The position numbers were made by a program, and so were the translations under genes. DNA of 64,000 nt from Clostridium sp. 28_17 (lineage in GTDB: Bacteria; Bacillota; Clostridia; TANB77; CAG-508): the NCBI GenBank assembly GCA_001916065.1, contig MNRS01000019.1, positions 42,967 to 106,966 on the forward strand, in the 5' to 3' direction. Every line of letters starts with the position of its first letter. Position 1 is the first letter of the stretch. Under the pieces are notes generated by a model that saw only the letters and a program-made list of their open reading frames with translations, was not told the DNA's origin and did no database searches. This document shows, one piece after another, positions 1-8,460 of the stretch.

Positions 1-147
1 AAAATTATAAAAAGACTAGCAGATAATGAAGTAAAAACATTATATTTTAGGGATACAAACTTGATGAAATTAGAAGAAAATCAGTACATCAAAGAAGTTA
101 ATAATTGGGGAGAAATTTATAGATATATAAAATGTAATAAAACATAG
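1..147 (+). CDS. C-terminal end of an unidentified protein (partial)
   Basis: An open frame runs from the first base of the window to a TAG stop and gives the last 48 residues of a protein whose start lies outside. The peptide is charged, has no membrane segment, and ends IYRYIKCNKT. I do not recognise the family. Codon use (A/T-ending) matches neighbouring genes, and the stop is followed at once by a ribosome binding site for a tiny ORF, which fits a genuine gene end. Confidence 0.5.
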   Translation, partial: KIIKRLADNEVKTLYFRDTNLMKLEENQYIKEVNNWGEIYRYIKCNKT

Positions 148-158
148 AGGTGAAATAA

Positions 159-218
159 ATGAATAAAATAATTAAAAATTTAGCAATGGCATATGGAATT
201 ATAGAAAATGAAAAATAA
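159..218 (+). CDS. Possible 19-residue peptide
   Basis: ATG preceded by a good ribosome binding site (GAGGTGA at 147-153), encoding MNKIIKNLAMAYGIIENEK and a TAA stop. It follows the upstream stop by only a few bases, so it would be co-transcribed. It could be a real small protein or the N-terminal stub of a lost gene. No function can be assigned. Confidence 0.25.
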   Translation: MNKIIKNLAMAYGIIENEK

Positions 219-252
219 ATGACATATTATGAAAAAAAGAGAGGAAATATTC

Positions 253-666
253 ATGTTAAAAATAAATTTAGGTGGAACTTGCGGTAATAGCAAGTGGAGA
301 AATGAATTAATTGAAAAATTAAATAAAAAAATTGAATATAGAAATCCAGTTGTGAAAAACGGAACATGGAAATATAACAAAACGATAAAATTAAAGAAAG
401 AAAATGATATGAGAGAATGTGATTATTTAGTTTATGTAATAACACCAAGACAAAAAGGTTTTAGTTCAATTGCATCAGCCGTTGATTATAGCAATAAAGT
501 TCCTAAAAAGGTTATATTTTGTATTTTAAAAGAATATGAAAATGAAAAATTTGAAGGTCACCAATTAGAAAGTATTAATTATGTTGAAGATATAATAAAA
601 AATAATGGTGGACTAATTCTAGAAAATTTAGATCAAATTGCTGAATTTTTAAATAATAAATGTTAA
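253..666 (+). CDS. Nucleoside 2-deoxyribosyltransferase-like protein
   Basis: A 137-residue cytosolic protein. It opens with LGGTCGNSKWR, continues with YRNPVV, and has CDYLVYVITP followed by GFSSIASAVD. This is the pattern of small nucleoside 2-deoxyribosyltransferase-like proteins (Nuc_deoxyri_tr2 type), which cleave or exchange N-glycosidic bonds of nucleosides or nucleotides; the actual substrate cannot be read from sequence. The ATG at 253 is chosen over the one at 229 because GAGAGGAAA lies 7 bases before it. The frame runs into the next gene's region, so the two are probably co-transcribed. Confidence 0.75.
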   Translation: MLKINLGGTCGNSKWRNELIEKLNKKIEYRNPVVKNGTWKYNKTIKLKKENDMRECDYLVYVITPRQKGFSSIASAVDYSNKVPKKVIFCILKEYENEKFEGHQLESINYVEDIIKNNGGLILENLDQIAEFLNNKC

Positions 667-686
667 AAAATTTTAAGAGGAAAATT

Positions 687-1292
687 ATGATAAAAAGATA
701 TAAACAAAACGAAACAGATACATTAGCAAAAATACTAAAAAATGATGGAGTAATTAGTGTTCCAACAGACACGGTATATGGAGTATGTGCCAGAATAAAC
801 TCAAAAAAAGCACATGACAATTTAGTAAAAACAAAAAATAGACCAATTACAAAACCATTTCCAGTAATGTGTTCAGATGAAGAGCAAATAAAAAGTATAG
901 CAATAGTAAATGAAAAGGCAGAAAAACTAATAAAAGAATTTATGCCAGGTCCAATAACACTAATTTTAGAAAAAAGACCAGAAGCACCAGAATATGTTAA
1001 CAATGGAAAAACAACCATTGCAATACGAATGGCAACATCAAAAGTTGTAAAAGAATTAATTATAAAAACAGGATGTCCAATATTTATGAGCAGTGCCAAT
1101 CAAAGTGGAGAGCCAACATGTACTAACCTAGATGAAATAGAAAATGAATGTCCAAATCTAGACGGAATGATGGAAGGTACTGTCAAATTTGGAAAAGGAA
1201 GTACAATAGTTGACTGTGTTTCAAAAGAATTAAAGATTTTAAGAGAGGGACCAATTACAATAGAACAAATTAGAGAAGTTCTTGAGGAATAA
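687..1292 (+). CDS. tsaC: L-threonylcarbamoyladenylate synthase (YrdC/Sua5 family)
   Basis: A 201-residue YrdC-fold enzyme that makes threonylcarbamoyl-AMP from threonine, bicarbonate and ATP for the universal t6A37 modification of ANN-decoding tRNAs. Motifs seen: VPTDTVYGVCA near the N-terminus, KTKNRPITKPFPVM (the K-x-R-x(3)-KP nucleotide-binding signature), SSANQSGEPT, and the closing STIVDC. The length fits the single-domain type without a C-terminal Sua5 domain. The start at 687 is preferred over 660 because AGAGGAAA lies just before it and 660 would overlap the previous gene. The function is essential in most bacteria. Confidence 0.85.
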   Translation: MIKRYKQNETDTLAKILKNDGVISVPTDTVYGVCARINSKKAHDNLVKTKNRPITKPFPVMCSDEEQIKSIAIVNEKAEKLIKEFMPGPITLILEKRPEAPEYVNNGKTTIAIRMATSKVVKELIIKTGCPIFMSSANQSGEPTCTNLDEIENECPNLDGMMEGTVKFGKGSTIVDCVSKELKILREGPITIEQIREVLEE

Positions 1293-1376
1293 GAGCCATA
1301 AAATTAAATATTAGTCGATAAAAATTTTAAAAGAAATGTTTAGTCAATATTAAGTTGTAGAGGAGATTTTATTATT

Positions 1377-2030
1377 GTGAATAAAGAATATATAGAAATT
1401 AATAAAAACGCATATGAAATTTTAGCAAATGAGTATAATACTAGAAATTATAAAATTGGCTATGATTTTTGGAATAATATATATGATGATTTGAATTTAA
1501 AAAATAAAGAGAATATTAAAATATTAGAAATTGGTCCAGGACATGGAAGAAATATTAAATTTTTTAAACAATATAATAATAAATTTAAAATAACTGCATT
1601 AGAAATTTCTAAAAATATGTGTAATATTATAAAAAAAGATCATCCAGACGTACAAATTATAAACGATAACATTTTGAATTATAGTTTTGAAAATGACCAA
1701 TTTGATATTATTCAAATGATAGCTGTTATCCATTTATTTCCAATAGAAGATGCTAAAATTGTATTAAAAAATGTTAAGAAATCTTTAAAAGAAGATGGAT
1801 ATTTAATTATAGGAACTACTATTAATGAAAAAGATATGGAAGGTTATTATGAAAAAGAAGATTATAATATTAAAGTAAAAAGATTTAGACATAAGTATAC
1901 TAAAGAAACTTATGAGAAATTATTAAATGAATGTGGATTTGAAATATATAAACCATATTTTGTTAATGAAAATGATAGAAATAAATTATGGTATGATGCT
2001 GTATGTAAAAAAGTTAATAAAAAATATTAA
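1377..2030 (+). CDS. Class I SAM-dependent methyltransferase
   Basis: A 217-residue Rossmann-fold methyltransferase. Motif I is LEIGPGHGRNIKFF (about residues 50-63), the acidic residue ending strand 2 is in TALEIS, and FDIIQMIAVIHLFP is the motif IV region. This resembles the Methyltransf_11/25 group, whose substrates are very diverse. It starts with GTG, supported by AGGAGAT at 1361-1367. Codon use is typical of the window. It stands alone after an 84-base gap, and remnants of a dehydrogenase follow it. The substrate cannot be predicted. Confidence 0.8.
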   Translation: MNKEYIEINKNAYEILANEYNTRNYKIGYDFWNNIYDDLNLKNKENIKILEIGPGHGRNIKFFKQYNNKFKITALEISKNMCNIIKKDHPDVQIINDNILNYSFENDQFDIIQMIAVIHLFPIEDAKIVLKNVKKSLKEDGYLIIGTTINEKDMEGYYEKEDYNIKVKRFRHKYTKETYEKLLNECGFEIYKPYFVNENDRNKLWYDAVCKKVNKKY

Positions 2031-2139
2031 AAGTAGATTTATATGAAACAGTATATTGCTAAAAGAAGTCAGAAAAGTAATAAAAAAAGGTGAAGTTGGA
2101 GTTACATTTATGAGCAAAAATAAAGTAAACAATAACTGA
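2031..2139 (+). pseudogene. Short-chain dehydrogenase fragment (copy A)
   Basis: In two frames the bases read VDLYETV, then LKEVRKVIKKGEVGVTFMS, ending at TGA. This is the segment around helix 4 and strand 5 of a short-chain dehydrogenase. The same segment recurs at 5301-5360 with about 80% nucleotide identity over 58 bases. The fragment has a frameshift and no start, so it cannot encode an enzyme. It marks the left edge of the HTH-sensor cassette. Confidence 0.6.
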
Positions 2140-2265
2140 TAGAAAGTACTTTTGAATTAAATCTTATTGGCTGATATCATAGAAAAATAAGCAATTCTAC
2201 TAACAGTCGATTGCTAAAAAAGATATAAAGTGATAAGATACAAAAAATTCAAAGGAGGTTTTAAA

Positions 2266-4152
2266 ATGGACAACGAAAAATTTGGAAAATTCATAAAAAA
2301 ATTAAGAAAAGAAAAAGGAATAACACAAAAAGAATTAGGAGAAAAATTAAATATTACAGATAAAGCAATATCCAAATGGGAAAGAGGATTAAGTTTTCCA
2401 GATATAACAATGCTAAATATATTAGCAGAATTTTTTGAAATTGATGTATCAGAATTATTAAATGGAGAAAAAGGAGCAAAAAAAGATATTGATATAGATA
2501 AAGAAATTTCTGAAGCAATAGAAAAATATAAAAATATTGAAGAAAAAAGAAAAAAGAAAATTAACAAAACAAAGAAAACAATAGGAGTAATATCAACTAT
2601 TATATTAATTATTTCATTATTAATACAAATTGCATATTTATTTGTATTGAAAAGACATAATTATGAGTATGTAATTGATATTTTAGAATACATAATTAAT
2701 CAAATAATTATAATTTCAGCTACAATGAGTTTGATTTTATTAACTAAAAAAGAAAAAATTAAGAATATAATTATATATATTCTCTGTATAATGTTTTCTG
2801 TAATTAATATTTCATTTATGTGTAACAATGGATTCAAAAATAAATGTATAATAAGTTTTTCAAATGATTTTTCAAATGAACTTGTTGTTAAAACAAATAA
2901 AAATACAGGAGCAATAAAAATATATAGAAACCAAAAATTCTTTTTATTTGCAAAAGAAAAAGAGCAACTAGATTACGAATTAGATGGAAAAATAAAAAAA
3001 CAATGGCTAACAAATGATGTATGTGGAATAACTTATAAAGATAAAAATGGTATATTACAAGAATATGTTGTTACATATGGAGATAGAGGCAATGGAATAT
3101 CATATTATTATGTAACATCAGCATTAATAGGCGATTGGCAAGTATTCACACAATATGGTAATCCGACTCAAATGTTAGTTGATAGTAAAGGTATAACAAT
3201 AAAAAAGAATGAAAAAAGTGAACTTTTTACCTATGAAAATTGCAAACAATATGGAACAACAGCATTGGTATTATATAAAAATGATATACCTAAATATATA
3301 ATTGCATTAGATAAAAATTGTGAAATTGATGAAAAAACATATATTATAAAAAAAGGTGGAACAATAATATTATCTGAAATTTCAATGGATAAAACAATTT
3401 CTGAATCATTATATTGTATGACATTTAAAGATGAAAAAGATTTAGGTAATTATAGTGTTGTAAGTGTTGCAAAAGATAGTTATAAAATTCAAGATGGAAT
3501 AATGTATATAAGTTTTGATGGAAAAAATACAGTAGAAGTACCTGGAGATTTTTCAAAAATGGTAGATAGTTATAATGAATACAATTATCAAATATCAAAC
3601 GAAAAAACAATTTTTTATTATATAAAAGATTCAAAAAGATATTTAGTTTATTCTGATGATATGGGAAATAATTGGACTACTGTAGAGATAGAAAATGAGT
3701 CTTCAATACAAAATATACATTTTATAAATTCAAATATAGGATTTATGCTTAAATTTGAAGATGTTGCAATGGGAATAGCATTTGGTAAAATTAGCAAAAC
3801 TGTTGATGGAGGAAAAACTTGGAAAGATATATATTTTGGAATGGGAGATGAAAAGAAAATATTTAAGACATCTAGTCAAATAAAATTTATTAGTGAAAAT
3901 ATTGGCTTTTTAACAATGCCTTCTGCTGGAGGAGAAACTTCTGAAATGTATATTACAAAAGATGGAGGAAATAGTTTTAATAAATTAGAAATTATAAATA
4001 GTGATATTTATGATTATTATAATTTGCCAACATTTGAAGATGGAGTATTAAGTATAAAAATAACACAAGGTTCAGACGGAGATTATAATGGTGGGGATTA
4101 TAAGGTCTATTATTCAAAAGACTATGGTGATAGTTGGAGCTTGGAAAAATGA
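2266..4152 (+). CDS. Membrane-bound XRE regulator with extracytoplasmic Asp-box (BNR) domain
   Basis: A 628-residue one-component sensor. Residues 6-62 are a Cro/CI-type helix-turn-helix (GITQKELGEKLNITDKAISK and the WERG turn). A charged linker follows, then three hydrophobic segments at about 104-126, 134-158 and 164-182. The rest is a beta-rich exterior with four Asp-box motifs: DDMGNNW (near 463), DGGKTW (near 514), DGGNSF (near 564) and KDYGDSW near the end. Asp boxes are loops of beta-propeller folds such as sialidases and YCF48. Start at 2266 is set by AAAGGAGGT. The stop overlaps the next ATG (ATGA), so the two genes are translationally coupled. Inferred role: transmembrane transcription factor sensing an extracellular ligand. 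Confidence 0.75.
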   Translation: MDNEKFGKFIKKLRKEKGITQKELGEKLNITDKAISKWERGLSFPDITMLNILAEFFEIDVSELLNGEKGAKKDIDIDKEISEAIEKYKNIEEKRKKKINKTKKTIGVISTIILIISLLIQIAYLFVLKRHNYEYVIDILEYIINQIIIISATMSLILLTKKEKIKNIIIYILCIMFSVINISFMCNNGFKNKCIISFSNDFSNELVVKTNKNTGAIKIYRNQKFFLFAKEKEQLDYELDGKIKKQWLTNDVCGITYKDKNGILQEYVVTYGDRGNGISYYYVTSALIGDWQVFTQYGNPTQMLVDSKGITIKKNEKSELFTYENCKQYGTTALVLYKNDIPKYIIALDKNCEIDEKTYIIKKGGTIILSEISMDKTISESLYCMTFKDEKDLGNYSVVSVAKDSYKIQDGIMYISFDGKNTVEVPGDFSKMVDSYNEYNYQISNEKTIFYYIKDSKRYLVYSDDMGNNWTTVEIENESSIQNIHFINSNIGFMLKFEDVAMGIAFGKISKTVDGGKTWKDIYFGMGDEKKIFKTSSQIKFISENIGFLTMPSAGGETSEMYITKDGGNSFNKLEIINSDIYDYYNLPTFEDGVLSIKITQGSDGDYNGGDYKVYYSKDYGDSWSLEK

Positions 4153-4745
4153 TTGATACAAATATTATTTTGCATTTTTTAATTATCCAAGAGATAAACG
4201 AAAGTGATTTTGATAATATTTTTGCACAAATTATTGTTATGAAAGATTCTGATAGTTTAATAAAATATTATGATGTAATAAAAGGAGAAGAATTTATGTC
4301 TGACAGTAAAGTAAATTATACTTTGCCTGTATCAAAAGGTGGAATAGTTGATACATCAGAACCTTTTAAATATTCTTGTGTAATAGCTTATCTTCCAAAT
4401 TATATGATGAGTAATGGCTATTTTAATGTTATAGTACAAAATGAAAAGATAAAAGTAAATAAAGAAACAGCATTAAACATAGCAAAATCTTATTTAAAGA
4501 ATTTGAAATATAAAGGGTGTACTAACTTTTTGGATTTGAATTATATTAGAGTTTCAAAAGCTTATGAAAACAATTTCTTAAACATAGAAGATAAAGAAAA
4601 TCCAAAAGAAGATACTAATAAAAAATATACTGTTTGGAAAGTATTATCATATTCTGAAGAAGATCCTTGTACTTCTGCAATTTTATATATTGATGCTAAT
4701 ACAGGGAAAATAATTGGTGGAAAAATAAATTATGCAACAGATTAA
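4149..4745 (+). CDS. PepSY-like protein coupled to the HTH sensor
   Basis: A 198-residue protein whose ATG overlaps the stop of the sensor gene by four bases. The C-terminal half resembles a PepSY-type domain: KETALNIAKSYLKNL, then VWKVLSYS, then AILYIDANTGKIIGG. No clear signal peptide is seen although the first 20 residues include a hydrophobic run (NIILHFLII). PepSY-like domains are often outside the membrane and can bind or inhibit peptidases. The coupling suggests a partner of the Asp-box sensor. The N-terminal half looks unlike any family I know and may have lost its original beginning. Confidence 0.5.
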   Translation: MIDTNIILHFLIIQEINESDFDNIFAQIIVMKDSDSLIKYYDVIKGEEFMSDSKVNYTLPVSKGGIVDTSEPFKYSCVIAYLPNYMMSNGYFNVIVQNEKIKVNKETALNIAKSYLKNLKYKGCTNFLDLNYIRVSKAYENNFLNIEDKENPKEDTNKKYTVWKVLSYSEEDPCTSAILYIDANTGKIIGGKINYATD

Positions 4746-4789
4746 TTTTTAAATATCAAACATTAGCTAATATTTATGGAGAAAAAATT

Positions 4790-5359
4790 ATGAAAATAAA
4801 ACAAATAATAAAAAATATAATTATATCAATAATTATTGGGATAATATTAGGAAGTATTACTGAATTTGCATTAATATTAAACATAAGTTGGTTGATAAGA
4901 ATAACTCAATCTTTCACATTTTGGGGGATTATTATTGGCATATGTGCTTTTATATCTAAAGATTATGCACTATCGCTTATAAATCCGATTTTAGTTATAA
5001 CTCTCATGAATGCTACTTATTATATAATTAGGTTAATAATGTCGGGTTATACTAATATTGAAGCGTGGAAATTATTTACTTTAACAGGTATAGCAGGTTC
5101 AATATATATTGGAACTATAATTTCATTTATAAAAATAGGTTATCATAAACAAAAAAATATTTTTATTAAATATAATTTCTTTCTTATGACTATTATTGGA
5201 ATATTATGCACAATATATGGATGGTATAATGTTTCTATGTCACATAATTTATTTTATAATATTGATTTAGGAATAATTGTTGGATTTGCAATTAGTATTA
5301 TATGGAACAGCAGTATTACTAGAAGAAGTTGGAAAAGTAATAAAAAAAGGTGGAGTTAA
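4790..5359 (+). CDS. Multi-pass membrane protein, 3' end fused to dehydrogenase remnant
   Basis: A 189-residue very hydrophobic protein with five or six predicted membrane spans (IIISIIIGIILGSI, FWGIIIGICAFI, LSLINPILVITLMN, LFTLTGIAGSIYIG, FFLMTIIGILCTIYG, LGIIVGFAISII). GGAG at 4778 supports the ATG. The last 18 residues (from WNSS to KKRWS) are read out of frame from a short-chain dehydrogenase fragment, so the native C-terminus has been replaced at a junction near 5300. The family is not recognised. It is third in the sensor cassette and may be its transport or signalling partner. Confidence 0.5.
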   Translation: MKIKQIIKNIIISIIIGIILGSITEFALILNISWLIRITQSFTFWGIIIGICAFISKDYALSLINPILVITLMNATYYIIRLIMSGYTNIEAWKLFTLTGIAGSIYIGTIISFIKIGYHKQKNIFIKYNFFLMTIIGILCTIYGWYNVSMSHNLFYNIDLGIIVGFAISIIWNSSITRRSWKSNKKRWS

Positions 5360-5662
5360 AGAGTAATGTTTGAGGCTTGTAGATGGGAAGAAAGAGGTGC
5401 GAGAGTAAATTCTATATCTCCTGGAATTATAGTAATACCACTTGCAATAGACGAATTTAATGGACCTAGAGGAGATTTTTATAAGAATATGTTTGCAAAA
5501 TGTCCAGCAGGTAGACCAGGTACAGCAGATGAAGTAGCAAATGTTGCAGAACTTATAATGAGTGAAAAAGGAGCATTTATAACAGGCTCAGACTTTTTGA
5601 TAGATGGTGGAGCAACAGCTTCATATTATTATGGAAAATTAAAACCAGAAACAAAGGAGTAA
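5301..5662 (+). pseudogene. Short-chain dehydrogenase remnant (copy B, C-terminal half)
   Basis: From 5301 the frame reads YGTAVLLEEVGKVIKKGGV and stops at TAA (5364). One frame over, from 5366, it continues FEACRWEERGARVNSISPGI through FNGPRGDFYKNMF, AGRPGTADEVANVAE and ITGSDFLIDGGATASYYYG. These are the C-terminal blocks of a classical SDR (PG motif and substrate loop). The catalytic YxxxK helix is missing, so there is an internal deletion plus a frameshift and the Rossmann half is absent. An annotation tool may call 5366-5662 as a 98-residue oxidoreductase, but it cannot be active. Confidence 0.75.
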
Positions 5663-5727
5663 AATTGATTTTTTAAAGTAGTGCTTAATTGTAGTAAAAC
5701 AATTAGCACACATCTCCTTTTATTTTC

Positions 5728-5759
5728 AAAGAACTACTTGAAATATAGTAGTTCTTTTT
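5728..5759 (+). terminator. Intrinsic terminator
   Basis: Perfect 11-bp stem AAAGAACTACT / AGTAGTTCTTT with an 8-base loop, followed by TTTTT. It ends the decayed dehydrogenase region. Confidence 0.75.
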
Positions 5760-5767
5760 GGTATAAT
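5738..5767 (+). promoter_or_regulatory. Sigma-A type promoter for the HAD-PAP2 unit
   Basis: TTGAAA at 5738-5743 and TATAAT at 5762-5767 with an 18-base spacer. It overlaps the upstream terminator hairpin and sits about 50 bases before the next start codon. Confidence 0.55.
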
Positions 5768-5820
5768 CATAACAAAAAATTACAAATTTTTGTAGTAACA
5801 TTCTATTAAAGGAGAAATAC

Positions 5821-6657
5821 ATGGAAAAAACCAAAAAAGTCATTATATTAGATTTAGACGAAACTTTAGAACATGGAATATATCAAAGTAGATATGATGT
5901 AGGCAATCAAATGACAATGGTATTAAGACCCAATCTAGATATATTACTTAAAAAATTATATGAAGTAAAAAAACAGGATATTGATATTATACTATGCACA
6001 ACAGCAAGAAATGATTGGATAGATAGATTTTTTAAATTAGCACCAGAATTTAAAAATGTATTTGATAAAATATACTCTCGTGATAATGAAGGCGAATGGA
6101 AATATTATAATAAGGATATATACCCACTTGAAAATAAGGCTCAAAATGAAAATATTAATTTAGAAACTATGAAACCTATAACTACTTTTGGATATGATTC
6201 TATATTATTTGTAGATGACAACAAAATAGAAGAATTAAGATTGAAGATGTTATTTGAAATGTCAAAAGGAAAACTGCAAAAAGATGTAACATTTTTTACA
6301 GGATTTGGCTTTTACGGTGGTGTTATTGAATGGGATAAAATGCTAATGTATAAAAAGATATCAAATAAAGATTTAAAATTTTCTAAAAAATTAAATGAAT
6401 ATTTAGAAGCCGAAAGAAGTAATCCAGGTTGTAATATGATTTGTTCAGTAATAGATAAATTTATCAAAAAAGATTTAATATACGGTTTGAATATTGTAGA
6501 TGATGAATATTCAAAAGAATATGATGTTTTTAATAATAGATTAAAAGCTTTAAAATTAGAATTAGAAGAATTAAGTAATAAGTTTGAAGAAAAAGATTTC
6601 AGATATACTACTGAGGAATTAAAAAAATACATATGTAAGGATAGAAAATACCTTTAA
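5821..6657 (+). CDS. HAD-family phosphatase-like protein (FCP1/NIF-like)
   Basis: A 278-residue soluble protein. HAD motif I is ILDLDETLE (residues 9-17), motif II is CTTARN, and ILFVDDNKIEE supplies the late acidic motif. The order and the DLDETL form resemble NLI-interacting-factor-like or magnesium-dependent HAD phosphatases. AAAGGAG lies before the ATG. About 100 residues after the core (from YKKISNKDLKF) are charged and helical, an extension I do not recognise. It likely shares a transcript with the PAP2 gene 39 bases downstream. The substrate is unknown. Confidence 0.65.
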   Translation: MEKTKKVIILDLDETLEHGIYQSRYDVGNQMTMVLRPNLDILLKKLYEVKKQDIDIILCTTARNDWIDRFFKLAPEFKNVFDKIYSRDNEGEWKYYNKDIYPLENKAQNENINLETMKPITTFGYDSILFVDDNKIEELRLKMLFEMSKGKLQKDVTFFTGFGFYGGVIEWDKMLMYKKISNKDLKFSKKLNEYLEAERSNPGCNMICSVIDKFIKKDLIYGLNIVDDEYSKEYDVFNNRLKALKLELEELSNKFEEKDFRYTTEELKKYICKDRKYL

Positions 6658-6696
6658 TAATATATAAAGAAATTATTAGGAGGAAATTATATAAAA

Positions 6697-7338
6697 ATGA
6701 AAGAAAAAATAAAAGAAATTACAAAGAAAAATTTTAAATGGCTTGTGTTATTTATAGCATTAATCGGATTTCTAGCATTAGCAGAAGATGTATTCAATAA
6801 AGAAATAATGAATGGAGATATAATTGGATACAAAATAATATCAACATTTTTAATATCAGATTTTGCAACACCAATAGCCAAATTTATCACAAACTTTGGC
6901 GGTGCGATATTTTTAATTACATTAACAGTAATATTAGTTATATTAATAAAAAATAAAAAAATAGGGCTATCTATATTTTCAAATTTGGTAATAATTACGG
7001 TATTAAATCAACTATTAAAAAGAATATTACAAAGGCCACGACCTACAGAATTTAGAATAATCGAAGAAACAGGCTACAGTTTTCCATCAGGTCATTCTAT
7101 GGTAAGTATGGCGTTTTATGGATATCTAATATATTTAATTTATAAATATGTAGAAAATAGATATGTTAAATGGATTTCAATTGTACTTTTGAGCATTTTG
7201 ATTTGTGCCATCGGTGTAAGTAGAATTTATTTAGGTGTACATTATACAAGTGATGTTTTAGGTGGTTTTTTAGTATCAATTTCTTATTTGATATTATTTA
7301 TAAGTACAGTCAATAAATTTTTTATTGAAAAAGATTAA
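6697..7338 (+). CDS. PAP2-family membrane phosphatase
   Basis: A 213-residue membrane protein with about six hydrophobic spans. All three parts of the phosphatidic acid phosphatase 2 active site are present: KRILQRPRPTE, then FPSGHSMVSM, then SRIYLGVHYTSDVLGG with the catalytic histidine. Bacterial members dephosphorylate phosphatidate, phosphatidylglycerophosphate or undecaprenyl pyrophosphate at the outer face of the membrane; which one applies here cannot be told. GGAGGAAA before the ATG supports the start. A small membrane protein gene follows after 20 bases. Confidence 0.85.
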   Translation: MKEKIKEITKKNFKWLVLFIALIGFLALAEDVFNKEIMNGDIIGYKIISTFLISDFATPIAKFITNFGGAIFLITLTVILVILIKNKKIGLSIFSNLVIITVLNQLLKRILQRPRPTEFRIIEETGYSFPSGHSMVSMAFYGYLIYLIYKYVENRYVKWISIVLLSILICAIGVSRIYLGVHYTSDVLGGFLVSISYLILFISTVNKFFIEKD

Positions 7339-7358
7339 AATTATAGGAGAATATGGTT

Positions 7359-7607
7359 ATGTTGTTAATTTCATTTATACCATTTTGTGTAATAATATTT
7401 AATTGTATAAAAAGTTATTTTTGGGGATTTAAAATTGTAATGATGAGTGGAATAGATTGTCCATTATATTTTGGATTTGAAGCAGTTTATAAGTATTTAT
7501 GGATAATGTTTTCATTTAGATATTTTGGAATAATTACAATTCCAGTAATAATACTTTGTGTTCTATATCAAATATGGTATTTTAGAAAAAACAGTAATTT
7601 ATTTTAA
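7359..7607 (+). CDS. Small membrane protein of unknown function
   Basis: An 82-residue protein with two hydrophobic segments (LLISFIPFCVIIFNCI and FGIITIPVIILCVLYQIWYF) around a polar stretch. The ATG at 7359 is preferred over 7353 because AGGAGA at 7345-7350 sits 8 bases before it. It is placed directly after the PAP2 gene, so probably in the same transcript. No family is recognised. Confidence 0.6.
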   Translation: MLLISFIPFCVIIFNCIKSYFWGFKIVMMSGIDCPLYFGFEAVYKYLWIMFSFRYFGIITIPVIILCVLYQIWYFRKNSNLF

Positions 7608-7643
7608 TACATGTATGTTATATGAATAAAGAACAATAGTAGC

Positions 7644-7736
7644 ATGTATTATGAAAATCCTGACTACATATATGAATGTTATATAGAAAAAAATAATTTG
7701 AAAATAAAAAGGTTAGAAGAATTAAAGAAAAAATAA
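7644..7736 (+). CDS. Possible 30-residue ORF or gene remnant
   Basis: An open frame of 30 codons (MYYENPDYIYECYIEKNN then a lysine-rich tail) lies between the small membrane protein and a terminator. There is no convincing ribosome binding site, so it may be the 3' remnant of a lost gene. Codon use is native. Confidence 0.2.
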   Translation: MYYENPDYIYECYIEKNNLKIKRLEELKKK

Positions 7737-7782
7737 TTTTCGAATAAAAACAGTAACTAGAAACGGCAAATTTATGCAAATT

Positions 7783-7809
7783 AAGAAAGCAAAACGCTTT
7801 CTTTTTTTA
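7783..7809 (+). terminator. Intrinsic terminator before trmL
   Basis: Perfect 8-bp stem AAGAAAGC / GCTTTCTT with loop AAAAC, running into a stretch of seven or eight T. Confidence 0.8.
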
Positions 7810-7873
7810 ATTTTTTATGATAAAATGTGAAAACAATAATGTATAATTTAAAATAAAAAAGAAGGTAATAAAA

Positions 7874-8383
7874 ATGAAATTAAATATAGTAATGGTAGAA
7901 CCAGAAATACCACAAAATACTGGAAATATAGCAAGAACATGTGCAATAACAGGAGCAAAACTACACTTAGTGCACCCACTAGGATTCAAAATAGACGAAA
8001 AATCAGTAAAAAGAGCAGGGCTAGACTATTGGGACAAGTTAGACATAGAAGAACATAAATCATTGGAAGATTTTTTAAATAAATACAAACCAGAAGAAAA
8101 CAATATGTTTTTTGCAACAACAAAAGGAACTACAAAATATACAGACATAGACTATTCAACAATGGACGAAGTATTTGTATTATATGGAAAAGAAACAAAA
8201 GGATTACCAGAACCTTTACTAGAAAAATATTTAGACGAAAAAACAATAAGAATACCAATGTTACCAACTTTAAGGTCATTGAATTTGTCAAATTCTGTTG
8301 CAATTATTACATATGAAATTTTAAGACAACATAATTTTGAAGATTTACAAGAAACAAGTACATATTTTAGCGATAAAATATAA
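7874..8383 (+). CDS. trmL: tRNA (cytidine/uridine-34 2'-O)-methyltransferase TrmL
   Basis: A 169-residue SPOUT-class methyltransferase. N-terminal MVEPEIPQNTGNIARTC is the family hallmark. The C-terminal trefoil-knot motifs follow: VLYGKETKGLPEPLL, IRIPMLPTLRSLNLSNSVAI. TrmL (formerly YibK/CspR) methylates the 2'-OH of the wobble base of tRNA-Leu isoacceptors. The length matches the usual 155-170 residues. GAAGG lies before the ATG. Confidence 0.92.
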   Translation: MKLNIVMVEPEIPQNTGNIARTCAITGAKLHLVHPLGFKIDEKSVKRAGLDYWDKLDIEEHKSLEDFLNKYKPEENNMFFATTKGTTKYTDIDYSTMDEVFVLYGKETKGLPEPLLEKYLDEKTIRIPMLPTLRSLNLSNSVAIITYEILRQHNFEDLQETSTYFSDKI

Positions 8384-8460
8384 AACAAAAGAAAAATATA
8401 GAATATGTGCAAAAGGCATTTTCTTAAGTAGAATGAAAATTTTAGCAATGGGAGCAAATT

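Noticed and set aside
5366..5662. Independent 98-residue short-chain dehydrogenase gene
   Set aside because: It has no ribosome binding site, no cofactor-binding half and no catalytic Tyr/Lys; it is the tail of a broken gene.
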